This document shows positions 9,188-17,349 of a stretch of 64,000 nucleotides of DNA, in pieces; the first letter of the stretch is position 1, and each line of letters begins with the position of its first letter. The notes under the pieces were generated by a model. That model searched no databases. It worked only from the letters and a program-made list of their open reading frames with translations, and was not told where the DNA came from. Position numbers and translations under genes: made by a program. Source of the DNA: a bacterium (GTDB lineage Bacteria; Orphanbacterota; Orphanbacteria; Orphanbacterales; Orphanbacteraceae); contig JALGYY010000048.1 in NCBI GenBank assembly GCA_025782575.1, forward strand, positions 41,663 to 105,662, read 5' to 3'.

Positions 9188-10042
9188 TTATCGCCTTAGC
9201 AGTACATCAAATCCTGAAACCAGAAGCTCTTCGTCAGGTATTGCGGAAAATTCGGACGCCATTTTGTTCCTGGGTGTTGGCAGGTCCTTCCATGTGGCAA
9301 CGCTCACATTCTCTACTGAGAAACCTACTGCCTCAAATCGCCGGATCATATCGCGATACGAGATTCGATTTGTGTAGAAACCCGACCGGGCCATCCACTC
9401 GGCTTCCCAGAACCTGCTCGCTATCCTTTTGTTATTGAGCGCCCCGCCGAGATGGTCTCTCAAGTCAACCTTGTGAGACAGGATACCTCCTGGTCTCACG
9501 ATTCGATACAATTCTAGCAATGTCGAGTCAAACTCATGCTCGCGTATGTGCTCAAGAACAGCATGTGACCAGACAAAATCAACACTGCTCTCCGGAATGG
9601 TCATAAGTGACCGGAGACCATCTTCCAGATAGATACCACCGTAACGCGAGAGCACTTGATTGAGAGTCGCAGAACCGCCGATATCCGCGACTTCAAAGCC
9701 TCGGTCCTTCAGTGCCGCAACGACCCTTGTATACACATCAACATCCTCGATGGCAAATCGACCGGTGTCGACAAGGTAACAAGTGGACGCACCATGAGCG
9801 CTCGCCACGATTGCCGACGCCACCGAATCCCCCACCCCGAGTTCGAGGCCGACAAATTCCGATCCGCTCGCATCAGATTTCCATCGGGCGAAGTGTCTCG
9901 TGAAGACGCCGATCGCGTAGGCCGGATCATGCATTTTCCCGCGTCGAAAGACGCCGATGCCGGCAAAGATTCGATAGCCAAGAGGGATCCGAGATAGAAC
10001 TATCTTTGCAAGAATCTTGCCCCACCAGGGTATCGCCATCAT
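9188..10042 (-). CDS. Class I SAM-dependent methyltransferase
   Basis: This 284-residue protein has a short hydrophobic N-terminus (KILAKIVLSRIPLGYRIFAG). Its Rossmann methyltransferase core shows motif I as VGLELGVGDSVAS, an acidic strand-2 end (CYLVDTGRF), the post-motif SSVDFVWSHAVLEHIREHEF and LLELYRIVRPGGILSHKVDLRDH. This is the Methyltransf_11 layout typical of enzymes acting on cell-surface sugars or small molecules. The start is one of two adjacent ATGs after a purine-rich GGGG site. It is transcribed away from the acyltransferase pair at 10370, and a link to surface polysaccharide is only an inference from that proximity. Confidence 0.75.
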   Translation of the reverse strand: MMAIPWWGKILAKIVLSRIPLGYRIFAGIGVFRRGKMHDPAYAIGVFTRHFARWKSDASGSEFVGLELGVGDSVASAIVASAHGASTCYLVDTGRFAIEDVDVYTRVVAALKDRGFEVADIGGSATLNQVLSRYGGIYLEDGLRSLMTIPESSVDFVWSHAVLEHIREHEFDSTLLELYRIVRPGGILSHKVDLRDHLGGALNNKRIASRFWEAEWMARSGFYTNRISYRDMIRRFEAVGFSVENVSVATWKDLPTPRNKMASEFSAIPDEELLVSGFDVLLRR

Positions 10043-10082
10043 TACCCCTATCCCGCGAAGAGGAAAGACCGAGCATCAGCGA

Positions 10083-10124
10083 CTACTTGAAGAAACTCTT
10101 CAAGCCGCCCCAGCTGGATTCCTC
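10083..10124 (-). other. Orphan remnant of a WGxxK C-terminal tail
   Basis: The 13 codons before TAG (10083-10085) read EESSWGGLKSFFK, nearly the same as the end of the intact gene at 24087 (EESSWGEVKNLFR). An in-frame TGA lies just upstream, so only the tail of a former gene is left. Confidence 0.55.
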
Positions 10125-10201
10125 TGCTCATAGTATAGCGCGGAGGGTGACCAGTCACCAGGCTACGCCCACCTAACGGACCAGAGAGATCTTCCTCGAC
10201 T

Positions 10202-10285
10202 CCACATGGTCTCCCGCCTCCAGGCGGAGGGATTGGCGTTCATCCCGTGCGGATTATCCCTCTTCGGCGGACAGCCACCGGACGG
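10202..10285 (+). repeat. Family C dispersed repeat (copy C1)
   Basis: Contains GGAGGGATTGGCGTTCATC followed by a purine-rich end, matching the pattern GGAGGATGGATTGGCGTTCA...GGGCAGATGGAG seen at 56983, 58003 and 62111. This copy is diverged. Confidence 0.35.
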
Positions 10286-10369
10286 AACGATTGGCCCGGG
10301 ATTTAGGCGATCGTCTATACTGGCGAATACACGAACACATGTAGATACTCAGAACGGCAAGAAGACACA

Positions 10370-11464
10370 ATGAAGGATTTTGGCGAAGAGAAGGCGAGAT
10401 CCCGAAATGGGGGGCGTTTGGCGTCGTGCATGGGCGGCGTTTTCCTCTTCCTCGCTACGCTGGTTGTGTGCAATTACCTGCTTGATCTCTTCGGCCCATC
10501 GCTTCATCCACCGGCCTTCGCCCAAAAGTTGAAGCACATTGAAGAAAGCGAAGTCGCCTACGATGTTGTGTTCATCGGATCCAGCTATGTTTATCGCCAA
10601 CTCAATCCAGATGTTTTCGACGAGGAAATGGCAAAACAAGGCTACGACCTTCGTTCATATAACATGGGGTTTCCGGGACTCGTGTTCCACGAAATGGATC
10701 AACTCCTTGATGATCTCCTCGCAATCGACTCCAACCAATTACGGTGGATACTCGTCGACGCGGCCAACATGGATGTAAATCGAAAACGACAGAATCGACT
10801 CACTTCGAGAGCCATCTGGGGAGCTACACCTGGACATACTTGGTCATATTGTCGGGGTATTCTGGCCTCATCGGATCCCTGGCCCCAGAAGCTCGGCATC
10901 CTTCTGAACCAGACAGTCAGCGCGTGCGCACGGAGCCTGCACATCGGCACAGGTCAAGGCTTAATCAATCAGACCATGTCTTCCGGCGAGATGGGTGGCG
11001 CATTAGATTCGACCGAGGTCCTCCAACGTGGATTCTTCTCCCTCGATCAATCACGCGACAAGAACGATCTGATACAAATCAGGCGTCGAAACGCATTCTT
11101 AAGAGCTGCTTCCAAGTGGCCGAGACGGGTGGAACGGTTTCGACAGCAAGCCCCGGACTCCACAGAGTTGTCCAAGGAGTACCTTCGTGCCGCCTATTCG
11201 CACCAAGTACAGAAGATCCACAATCATGGGGTGGCAGCGATATACGTGCTGTCACCGTGCCTGCATCCGCATTTCCGGATCGAGGATTTGGCGAAAGAGG
11301 GCGTGATTCCGAAGTTGTTCGCATACAACCTGCCTGAGGATTTCCCAGAGCTCTACGCGGCGAATATGCGTTCGAACTTCAACCATCTCACCGAGGAGGG
11401 GGCTGACCTATACACTCGGCAGGTTGCACGCGACTTCTCCGCCTACCTAAAAGAGATCCAATAA
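10370..11464 (+). CDS. SGNH-like (DltD/AlgX-type) partner of an MBOAT acyltransferase
   Basis: This 364-residue protein has one N-terminal membrane segment (LASCMGGVFLFLATLVVCNYLLDLF), so the rest is periplasmic. GSSYVYRQLNPDVFD places a G-S-S nucleophile loop at residues 70-72. HLTEEGADLYT near the C-terminus fits the late His region of SGNH/DltD-like hydrolases. The stop codon directly abuts the GTG of the MBOAT gene, so the two are translationally linked. In such pairs the MBOAT protein moves an acyl group across the membrane and the DltD/AlgX-like partner places it on the acceptor, usually an exopolysaccharide or cell-wall polymer. The acceptor here is unknown. Confidence 0.75.
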   Translation: MKDFGEEKARSRNGGRLASCMGGVFLFLATLVVCNYLLDLFGPSLHPPAFAQKLKHIEESEVAYDVVFIGSSYVYRQLNPDVFDEEMAKQGYDLRSYNMGFPGLVFHEMDQLLDDLLAIDSNQLRWILVDAANMDVNRKRQNRLTSRAIWGATPGHTWSYCRGILASSDPWPQKLGILLNQTVSACARSLHIGTGQGLINQTMSSGEMGGALDSTEVLQRGFFSLDQSRDKNDLIQIRRRNAFLRAASKWPRRVERFRQQAPDSTELSKEYLRAAYSHQVQKIHNHGVAAIYVLSPCLHPHFRIEDLAKEGVIPKLFAYNLPEDFPELYAANMRSNFNHLTEEGADLYTRQVARDFSAYLKEIQ

Positions 11465-12871
11465 GTGCTGTTTACGCAGCCCATTTTTCTCATCTATTTT
11501 GCTCTCGTGTTCTGCCTGCACTGGACTATACAGCGAAACAGCGCACGAAAGGTCATGCTCCTGGCTGCGAGCTATGTCTTCTATGCGGGCTGGGACTGGC
11601 GATTCCTGATTCTCATCGCTGCCTCGACGATCATTGACTTCGCGGTCGGTCTGATCCTGCGTGCGCCTCGGCCGGTGCTCAACCGCAAAGTCTGGTTAGT
11701 CCTGAGTCTGTCGGCCAACCTCGGAATCCTAGGTGTGTTCAAATACTTCAATTTCTTCGTCGAATCGGCCCACGGTCTACTTACTGCAGTCGGAGTCACC
11801 CTGGAAGCTCGGATGTTTGGCATAGTGCTACCCGTGGGGATCAGTTTCTTCACTTTTCAATCGATGAGTTATACCATCGACGTGTATCGAGGGAGGATCA
11901 AGCCCGTCCGCAGCTTCACTGATTTTGCTCTATTCGTCGCATTCTTCCCGCAGCTCGTCGCCGGCCCCATCGTGCGCGCAGCCACATTTCTCCCGCAGCT
12001 CGCCATTCGTCGCCGGCTTTCCGACGTCATGTTCAAGGGCCCTATCGCCCTTTTTCTTACCGGCTTCATCAAGAAGGTCTGCATAGCGGATAATCTTGCG
12101 CCGGTAGTTGATAGTGTATTCGCCGATCCGGGAGCATTCGACGTCGTCAGCATTTGGATCGCTGTGCTGTTTTACGCCGCACAGATCTATTGTGATTTCT
12201 CCGGCTACACCGACATGGCCATTGCTGTGGCGCGCTTGCTTGGATATGAACTATGCCTCAATTTCAGCTTTCCCTACTTCGCTTCAAATATTCAGGAGTT
12301 CTGGAGGAGGTGGCACATCAGTCTCTCGACGTGGCTCCGCGACTACCTCTACATCTCCTTAGGAGGAAACCGGGGATCAAAGTTATTTGCTATGCGAAAT
12401 CTCATGCTCACCATGTTACTCGGCGGTTTCTGGCACGGTGCATCCTGGAACTTCGTCGTCTGGGGTGGCCTGCACGGATTCGCGCTAGTGGTACACCGGA
12501 TCTATCAAGAAACAGTTGGCGGGAATCGGTACGTGGCCGGATTAATGAAGATGTTTGGTATTGTGCTGACCTTCTATTGGGTGTGCTTGACCTGGATCTT
12601 CTTTCGGGCCACCAATTTTGCGGACGCCTACACTTGCCTCAAAGCATTCGTGATTTTCCAATCACCCGGCCAGGCAACATTAGGCCCTGAACTGCTCTGG
12701 TGGTTACCACCAATGATACTGGCGCACTGGATCATGTACCGACGCCCCATCGAGGAACGTGTCGAGCAAGTGCCCAACTGGGCGTGCGCCATCGGGTACG
12801 GCCTGGCAACATTTTTTGCGCTGCTGTTCCTTCGCTTCGGCTACAGTCAATTCATCTACTTTCAATTCTGA
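11465..12871 (+). CDS. MBOAT family O-acyltransferase (AlgI/DltB-like)
   Basis: This 468-residue polytopic membrane protein starts at GTG immediately after the upstream TAA. The AlgI/DltB signatures are present: LLAASYVFYAGWDWRFLILI, VGISFFTFQSMSYTIDVYRG, FFPQLVAGPIVRA, YCDFSGYTDMAIAVARLLGY and EFWRRWHISLSTWLRDYLYI (His284). The catalytic WHGASWNFVVWGGLHG has His324. The length is normal and nothing is missing. It should acylate a secreted polysaccharide using a cytoplasmic acyl donor, acting with the product of the preceding gene. Confidence 0.9.
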   Translation: MLFTQPIFLIYFALVFCLHWTIQRNSARKVMLLAASYVFYAGWDWRFLILIAASTIIDFAVGLILRAPRPVLNRKVWLVLSLSANLGILGVFKYFNFFVESAHGLLTAVGVTLEARMFGIVLPVGISFFTFQSMSYTIDVYRGRIKPVRSFTDFALFVAFFPQLVAGPIVRAATFLPQLAIRRRLSDVMFKGPIALFLTGFIKKVCIADNLAPVVDSVFADPGAFDVVSIWIAVLFYAAQIYCDFSGYTDMAIAVARLLGYELCLNFSFPYFASNIQEFWRRWHISLSTWLRDYLYISLGGNRGSKLFAMRNLMLTMLLGGFWHGASWNFVVWGGLHGFALVVHRIYQETVGGNRYVAGLMKMFGIVLTFYWVCLTWIFFRATNFADAYTCLKAFVIFQSPGQATLGPELLWWLPPMILAHWIMYRRPIEERVEQVPNWACAIGYGLATFFALLFLRFGYSQFIYFQF

Positions 12872-13070
12872 GACGAGACACTCTAGAGACGGACTCCGAA
12901 TAAGCAGATTGGGACCAGGAAGCCGGGATCAACTCCTGAAAACGCTCGGATCCCCCACATTGCGACCCCGAACGCGGAACAATCCGATCATCTGAATGGA
13001 CCCCTCGCACGGACTCGCCGGGTTGATTGTCGTTTTCATTCCCGATGTTAAGATGGCATACTTGTAGTCT

Positions 13071-14066
13071 ATGCACGTATTGCTTGCCACCGACAGCAGC
13101 GCAGATGATCGAAAGACGTTTGCTGCGGCCGAATCTCTACTGAGAGCCGGGTTCCGTGTAACCCTCGGTGGGGACAAACTGTCCAGGCCGGTTTTTCAAC
13201 TATCGGCGAGTATGGGGCATCTGCACTACCCGCATCCGATCTCGAATCCATCGGCTTTCATTAGACAGGTTGTCGAGGCGGTCTCGACCCGATCCATCGA
13301 TCTTGTCCTGCCTTTCTCGGATGGCACGACTATCGCGATAACCGACAGTCAAAAGCAGATCCAGTTTCGCACACTGGTAGCACCTCGTGAGTCCTTTCGG
13401 TTGGCATCTGATAAGCTGAGGCTCCTCAGGTATGCGGAGAGAATCGGAATCTCGATTCCGCGTACCTATGCTCCCGAAAGCCTTGACGATTACCGAGCTG
13501 TTGCCGATCAGATCCAGTTCCCATGTGTGGCAAAATGGAGGCGAAGCTCTGCAGGGATCGGACTTCAGTTTCCCCGGACTCCCGAGCAACTAATCCATTT
13601 GGCTAAAGCCGACAAGCTGAAATCCGATTCCGCATTCGATCAGCGCCATCTTGTTCAAGAGTTCATTCCCGGGGAGATACGGGACGTGGCTTGTCTTTTT
13701 CGAAATGGTAAACCTCTCGCCACGTTGGTTAGCCGGAGAATCACAATGCAACCTTCTACAGGTGGTCCGGGGTTGGTTGTAGAGACAGTAAGTGATCCGG
13801 CTCTTGCAAGGCTCGGCGAAAAGCTCCTCTCCTCGTTGGATTGGCATGGACCGGCCCAGGTAGAATTTCGGGTCGATGAGCGAAACGGTGAACCGTATCT
13901 AATGGAAATCAATGCTCGCTTCTGGGGGACTCTCGCCCTGGCGATTGAAGCAGGGATTGATTTCCCCGTCATGGCGTGTCGCATGGCTTTGGGAGAGGAA
14001 GTTGAAATCGGCCAAGAGTATCGCTCGGGCATCCGTCGTCGATTGCCGTTCCTGGAGGGCCCTTAG
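13071..14066 (+). CDS. ATP-grasp domain protein
   Basis: This 331-residue protein has a carbamoyl-phosphate-synthase-like ATP-grasp fold. It has an N-terminal Rossmann-like part (MHVLLATDSSADDRKTFAAA), FRLASDKLRLLRYAERIGI, the ATP-binding lysine strand FPCVAKWRR, QEFIPGEIRDVACLF and the metal-binding end PYLMEINARFWGTLALAIEAG. Similar enzymes ligate carboxylates to amines and are often found near polysaccharide or peptide-modification genes. The protein stops soon after RRRLPFLEGP. Many relatives run a further 50-80 residues, so a C-terminal truncation is possible, but the core is complete. It may belong with the acyltransferase pair upstream. Confidence 0.75.
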   Translation: MHVLLATDSSADDRKTFAAAESLLRAGFRVTLGGDKLSRPVFQLSASMGHLHYPHPISNPSAFIRQVVEAVSTRSIDLVLPFSDGTTIAITDSQKQIQFRTLVAPRESFRLASDKLRLLRYAERIGISIPRTYAPESLDDYRAVADQIQFPCVAKWRRSSAGIGLQFPRTPEQLIHLAKADKLKSDSAFDQRHLVQEFIPGEIRDVACLFRNGKPLATLVSRRITMQPSTGGPGLVVETVSDPALARLGEKLLSSLDWHGPAQVEFRVDERNGEPYLMEINARFWGTLALAIEAGIDFPVMACRMALGEEVEIGQEYRSGIRRRLPFLEGP

Positions 14067-14113
14067 GGTGAATCCCTCAAGCTTCAATTGCTGCTCGCTT
14101 CAATTCCTTCGAA

Positions 14114-14518
14114 CTAATACATCATCGCCGGATTGTTGTAGTGCTTGAATTCGATCAGATTATTAGACGGGTCTCGTAGAAAGAACGAAATGTGCTCGTC
14201 GATGTCCCCGCCAAACCGCACGAATGGTTCACGAAACATTACCGCTTTACTTCGGCGAGCCCGCATCAATACTTTGTCAAAATCCTTTCGATGGAGAAAC
14301 GTAACCCCAAAATGGCGGGGGTATATTTCAGGCTCCCGATCAATCTGGTCTGGCAAGAGATGACAAACCAACTGATCGCCAAAAAAGTCGAAGGTTACTC
14401 GATCATCACGACGGCGAGCCCGGCGGCAACCGAGGACCTCCACATAGAATGCTTCGGCCTCGTCAAGATCCGCACAGGGTATTGCCTGATGAAATACATT
14501 TTCCGGATTACGGGGCAT
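14114..14518 (-). CDS. VOC (glyoxalase/bleomycin resistance) family protein
   Basis: Starting at the ATG at 14518 (GGGAG five bases upstream) it is 134 residues with the vicinal-oxygen-chelate pattern. The first motif is VFHQAIPCADLDEAEAFYVE, with His as the first metal ligand and VLGCRRARR after it. The second half (HFGVTFLHRKDFDKVL) ends in ISFFLRDPSNNLIEFKHYN, where the glutamate is the usual last ligand. These residues suggest a metal-dependent lyase or dioxygenase relative of about normal length. Substrate unknown. It converges with the ATP-grasp gene. Confidence 0.75.
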   Translation of the reverse strand: MPRNPENVFHQAIPCADLDEAEAFYVEVLGCRRARRRDDRVTFDFFGDQLVCHLLPDQIDREPEIYPRHFGVTFLHRKDFDKVLMRARRSKAVMFREPFVRFGGDIDEHISFFLRDPSNNLIEFKHYNNPAMMY

Positions 14519-14716
14519 GCGTGCTCCCAAGTACTACCGTCTCGACGATCAGGTTGAGATTCTATCAAATCGGCCCATGACGACCAAGTATTCGGGGACA
14601 ACTGCCTGAGCCGTTTGGCCGACTGGCCTCTATAATAGGGAAGCAGACATCGAATTCATTCAGAAAAATCCGTCCGGGTTGATCCTGCGACCTGGCGTTC
14701 ATTACGTTAGGATTCG

Positions 14717-15475
14717 CTACGATCTCCACCGGGACATCGGCCCCAGATCAAGCGCCTTGTCGACGCATTCCTTCTCGAGCAGACGGACGGCCCGGCGGCT
14801 TTGCAAGCCTGCTTCGCAGCAGATGATGGAGTGCCGGCCGCGGAAATCATCCAGGTTATCGCGGATCTGATCGAGCGGGACGTTCATTGCTCCGGGGAGA
14901 TGACCACGGGCGAAGTCTACAGGAGTCCGGACATCGATGAGAATCCCGCCCGAAGATAGCATCTCCTTCGCTTTTTCGAGTGGCACCCGGGGTGTCCATT
15001 CGCCCATCAGTCGGAGGGCCACTTCATACATCCAGGATGCCGCACAGAAGTGCGTCGCTATGACGATGATCTGGAGCGGGATGAGGATCGCTCCGAGCAG
15101 GTATGCCGCTGTCGGGCTGTTCCAGGTGAACGCGGCCCCTATCCCGAGATTCATCGACCCGCCGATGAAGCAGGCAATTCTCCTCGGCAGCGGGTTGGGC
15201 GGAAGCTTGACTCCGTTCCACATCGGCCGGATTGCATTATTGTAGATTATGTCAAAAGGATGCCACGCAGGAATCCAGAACCAGAGGATGCCGAGCAGGG
15301 CGAGAGCGAAGTGGATCGCCGGCTGCTGCGTCACGAGACCCGAGACGGCGACAAACATGCATACCGCCGGCGTGAAGCGGAGGCCCCAATCAATCTTCTT
15401 CAGTTCTTCGGGCCCGTAGCGATAACCCTGCTGCGCCAGAGATCTCTCTTTGAAACTGAGTGACCCGCTCTCCAT
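14717..15475 (-). CDS. DUF4395 membrane domain fused to a rhodanese domain
   Basis: I prefer the ATG at 15475, which has GGAGGAAG just upstream; the frame is open to a TTG at 15538. The first ~150 residues carry DUF4395-like membrane helices (LRFTPAVCMFVAVSGLVTQQ, ALALLGILWFWIPAWHPFD, IGGSMNLGIGAAFTWNS, LLGAILIPLQIIVIATHFC). A single rhodanese domain follows (GGILIDVRTPVDFARGHLPG) with the active loop CCEAGLQSRRA, where the second Cys is the likely sulfur carrier. The rhodanese end is short (DLGPMSRWRS). The fusion suggests sulfur-group transfer at the membrane. The sulfide oxidoreductase at 32560 is too far away to be called a partner. Confidence 0.75.
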   Translation of the reverse strand: MESGSLSFKERSLAQQGYRYGPEELKKIDWGLRFTPAVCMFVAVSGLVTQQPAIHFALALLGILWFWIPAWHPFDIIYNNAIRPMWNGVKLPPNPLPRRIACFIGGSMNLGIGAAFTWNSPTAAYLLGAILIPLQIIVIATHFCAASWMYEVALRLMGEWTPRVPLEKAKEMLSSGGILIDVRTPVDFARGHLPGAMNVPLDQIRDNLDDFRGRHSIICCEAGLQSRRAVRLLEKECVDKALDLGPMSRWRS

Positions 15476-15641
15476 ATCTTCCTCCCATTGATTGCCCGAC
15501 ATTTCGGACATTAAAGCATGAATCTCTTGTCCTGCCAAACCGAATAAAGATGAATGGGGAGGTTGCGAAGTAAATGCGGACGGAGTATTTTGGGACTACA
15601 GGAGGTGAGTGTCCACATCGACCGCCTTCTGCGTTTCTGAT

Positions 15642-16472
15642 TCACCCGATCTTGCGGATCATCGACATCCCGGTATCGTGGAGCATCTTCGCGACGTTCG
15701 ACATGAGTTGCAAGGTTTGCTGCGTCTTTTGGAGCATGCTCTGGAGGTCGACATTGGCTAGCTGGGCGTCATCACTAACCGTCGACAATTTTTCTTCCAT
15801 CCCATGTATGGCGTCACTGAAATCGATCCGGGCTTTAGAAATTTCATCGCGAAGACCTGTCTTCAATTCATTAAAGTACCGTATCTTGTCGGCGTAGAAC
15901 TGCAAGTCTTCGAGGCTCTCAACATAGGCTTGGCGAAGAGTGTCCTGAATCAGCTTGTTCAAATCGGCGTCGCCTGCCGCCCCAACTGCTTTCTGCCAAG
16001 CATCCGTCCCTTTACCGTACCCCCCTGCCTTAAGGTGAGCCGCAGTACTATCAAGACCGGCACGAGCGGCCCCCGTAACAACACTGCCTGTCGCAGTGGT
16101 AAGACTAATGCCGACATTGGTCCACGCCAGTGTCCGCTCGGCCTGATGCTTCGCGGCAGCCTGGTCCTTCTTGTTCTTCATTGCCTCGATCTTTGTCTCC
16201 TGCATCTGCGTAGCCATGTTCTTATCGCCCGATGACTCTTTCTGCGCCATCTTCACCGTCGCAAGCAGCGTCTGGATACCGGGTGACTCAAAATCGGACG
16301 GCGAGCCGGACATGAGCTTCGATAACCCGCTGGAGAATGCCTTGGCGCGCTGATCGGTAGACTTGCCATGGTCGGGTCGGAGGATATTCTGCTTTCCCGC
16401 CTGTTTCCCAGGGTTCGGAGGCGTAGCATCGGGCTGGATCGGGGGTTTCTGCGGATCATTCGGGATCTTCAC
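15642..16472 (-). CDS. Helical coiled-coil protein, possible secretion-translocator relative
   Basis: A GTG start with AGGAGG five bases upstream gives 276 residues. The first ~60 are proline-rich and disordered. A charged helical stretch (NMATQMQETKIEAMKNKKDQ) follows, then a central weakly hydrophobic glycine/alanine segment (WTNVGISLTTATGSVVTGAA). The C-terminal coiled coil includes LEDLQFYADKIRYFNELKTG and LQLMSNVAKMLHDTGMSMIR. No Sec signal is present. This arrangement (disordered start, small membrane-active centre, long coiled coil) is that of type III translocators and similar exported helical proteins. No secretion apparatus genes are nearby, so the resemblance is structural only. 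A family A promoter-like repeat lies just upstream. Confidence 0.6.
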   Translation of the reverse strand: MKIPNDPQKPPIQPDATPPNPGKQAGKQNILRPDHGKSTDQRAKAFSSGLSKLMSGSPSDFESPGIQTLLATVKMAQKESSGDKNMATQMQETKIEAMKNKKDQAAAKHQAERTLAWTNVGISLTTATGSVVTGAARAGLDSTAAHLKAGGYGKGTDAWQKAVGAAGDADLNKLIQDTLRQAYVESLEDLQFYADKIRYFNELKTGLRDEISKARIDFSDAIHGMEEKLSTVSDDAQLANVDLQSMLQKTQQTLQLMSNVAKMLHDTGMSMIRKIG

Positions 16473-16507
16473 GGCAGCCTCCTGGCGTTTAGAGTCTCGC
16501 AGCGATC

Positions 16508-16593
16508 GTGCTGTACCGCCAAGAAATTCTTTCGCGATATCCGCCTGACCACAGATCGATCATCATTTATGCTTGAAGCCATGATACCACAAC
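16508..16593 (-). repeat. Family A promoter-proximal repeat (copy A9)
   Basis: Minus-strand sequence begins TTGTGGTATCATGGCTTCAA and aligns with copy A1 through to GGCGGTACAGC, 36 bases before the GTG at 16472. On the plus strand the first codons after the edge (MIPQLL) match the start of the transposase fragment at 53864. Confidence 0.55.
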
Positions 16594-16698
16594 TACTTTT
16601 CGATACATCAGCTTCCCAAACCGGTCTACCGCCACGCCCTTCAATTAGTTGGTGCCGCTATTGCGCGGAGCGAGTTTCATGGAGCAACAGACGGAATG

Positions 16699-17349
16699 CT
16701 AGAGGAGTATTTCTGCGCCGTGCTTCGCTTCGATTTGTTGGATCTCTGAAAGGATCGCAGCGGCGTAGGACGGGTGGCCGTTCCACGACTCGGGATCGCC
16801 AGGGGAAAGGCCGTTATCCGGCGCAAGGCGGTCGACCTCCTCCTGCGCATTCACAAAGAATTCCGGCCCCTGTCCGAAAAATGCACTGGCCAGAATGACT
16901 CGGAGGTCTCGGTAGTCAACACCCTCAAAGTGAACGAACACCCAAGAGGGATCCTCTAAAAGAGCGGCTTCCGCCATTTCGATCGCGCCCTCCCGATTTC
17001 CCACCGCAAGTAATACGGCCGCGTATCCGGCATATGTTTCTGCATCAGATGAGCCGGCGGCCGCCACGGCAAAGTGTGTCGCCGCCGAATCGAGTTCTCC
17101 TTGGAACGCGAACGACCAACCGAGCCCTGACTCGGCTAACAGCGAGGATGGTTCGCGCGCCAGAATCTCGTAGAAGAGTATTACCGCGTCCGAGTACTCC
17201 CCAACCTCGAACACGCTCCAGGCGTCATCGAGAGTAATTTCTCCCGACGGTCCCGGAGTATTCGTCCCGCCGTCACCGCAACCGGCCAGGGCCATGAGAA
17301 GCGCCGCTGACCGAAGAAGGCCTGCCCCCCGGGCGCGCGAGTAAATCAC
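16699..17349 (-). CDS. TPR-containing lipoprotein
   Basis: This 216-residue protein starts at a GTG that shares four bases (GTGA) with the stop of the giant upstream gene, so the two are coupled. The signal sequence ends in the lipobox LMALAGC (Cys24) and a short disordered linker follows. Helical repeat pairs then match TPRs: DDAWSVFEVGEYSDAVILFY, LAESGLGWSFAFQGELDSAA and AGYAAVLLAVGNREGAIEMA. A periplasm- or outer-membrane-anchored scaffold is expected. The coupling suggests it may help assemble or anchor the 1,691-residue secreted protein encoded before it. Confidence 0.75.
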   Translation of the reverse strand: MIYSRARGAGLLRSAALLMALAGCGDGGTNTPGPSGEITLDDAWSVFEVGEYSDAVILFYEILAREPSSLLAESGLGWSFAFQGELDSAATHFAVAAAGSSDAETYAGYAAVLLAVGNREGAIEMAEAALLEDPSWVFVHFEGVDYRDLRVILASAFFGQGPEFFVNAQEEVDRLAPDNGLSPGDPESWNGHPSYAAAILSEIQQIEAKHGAEILL

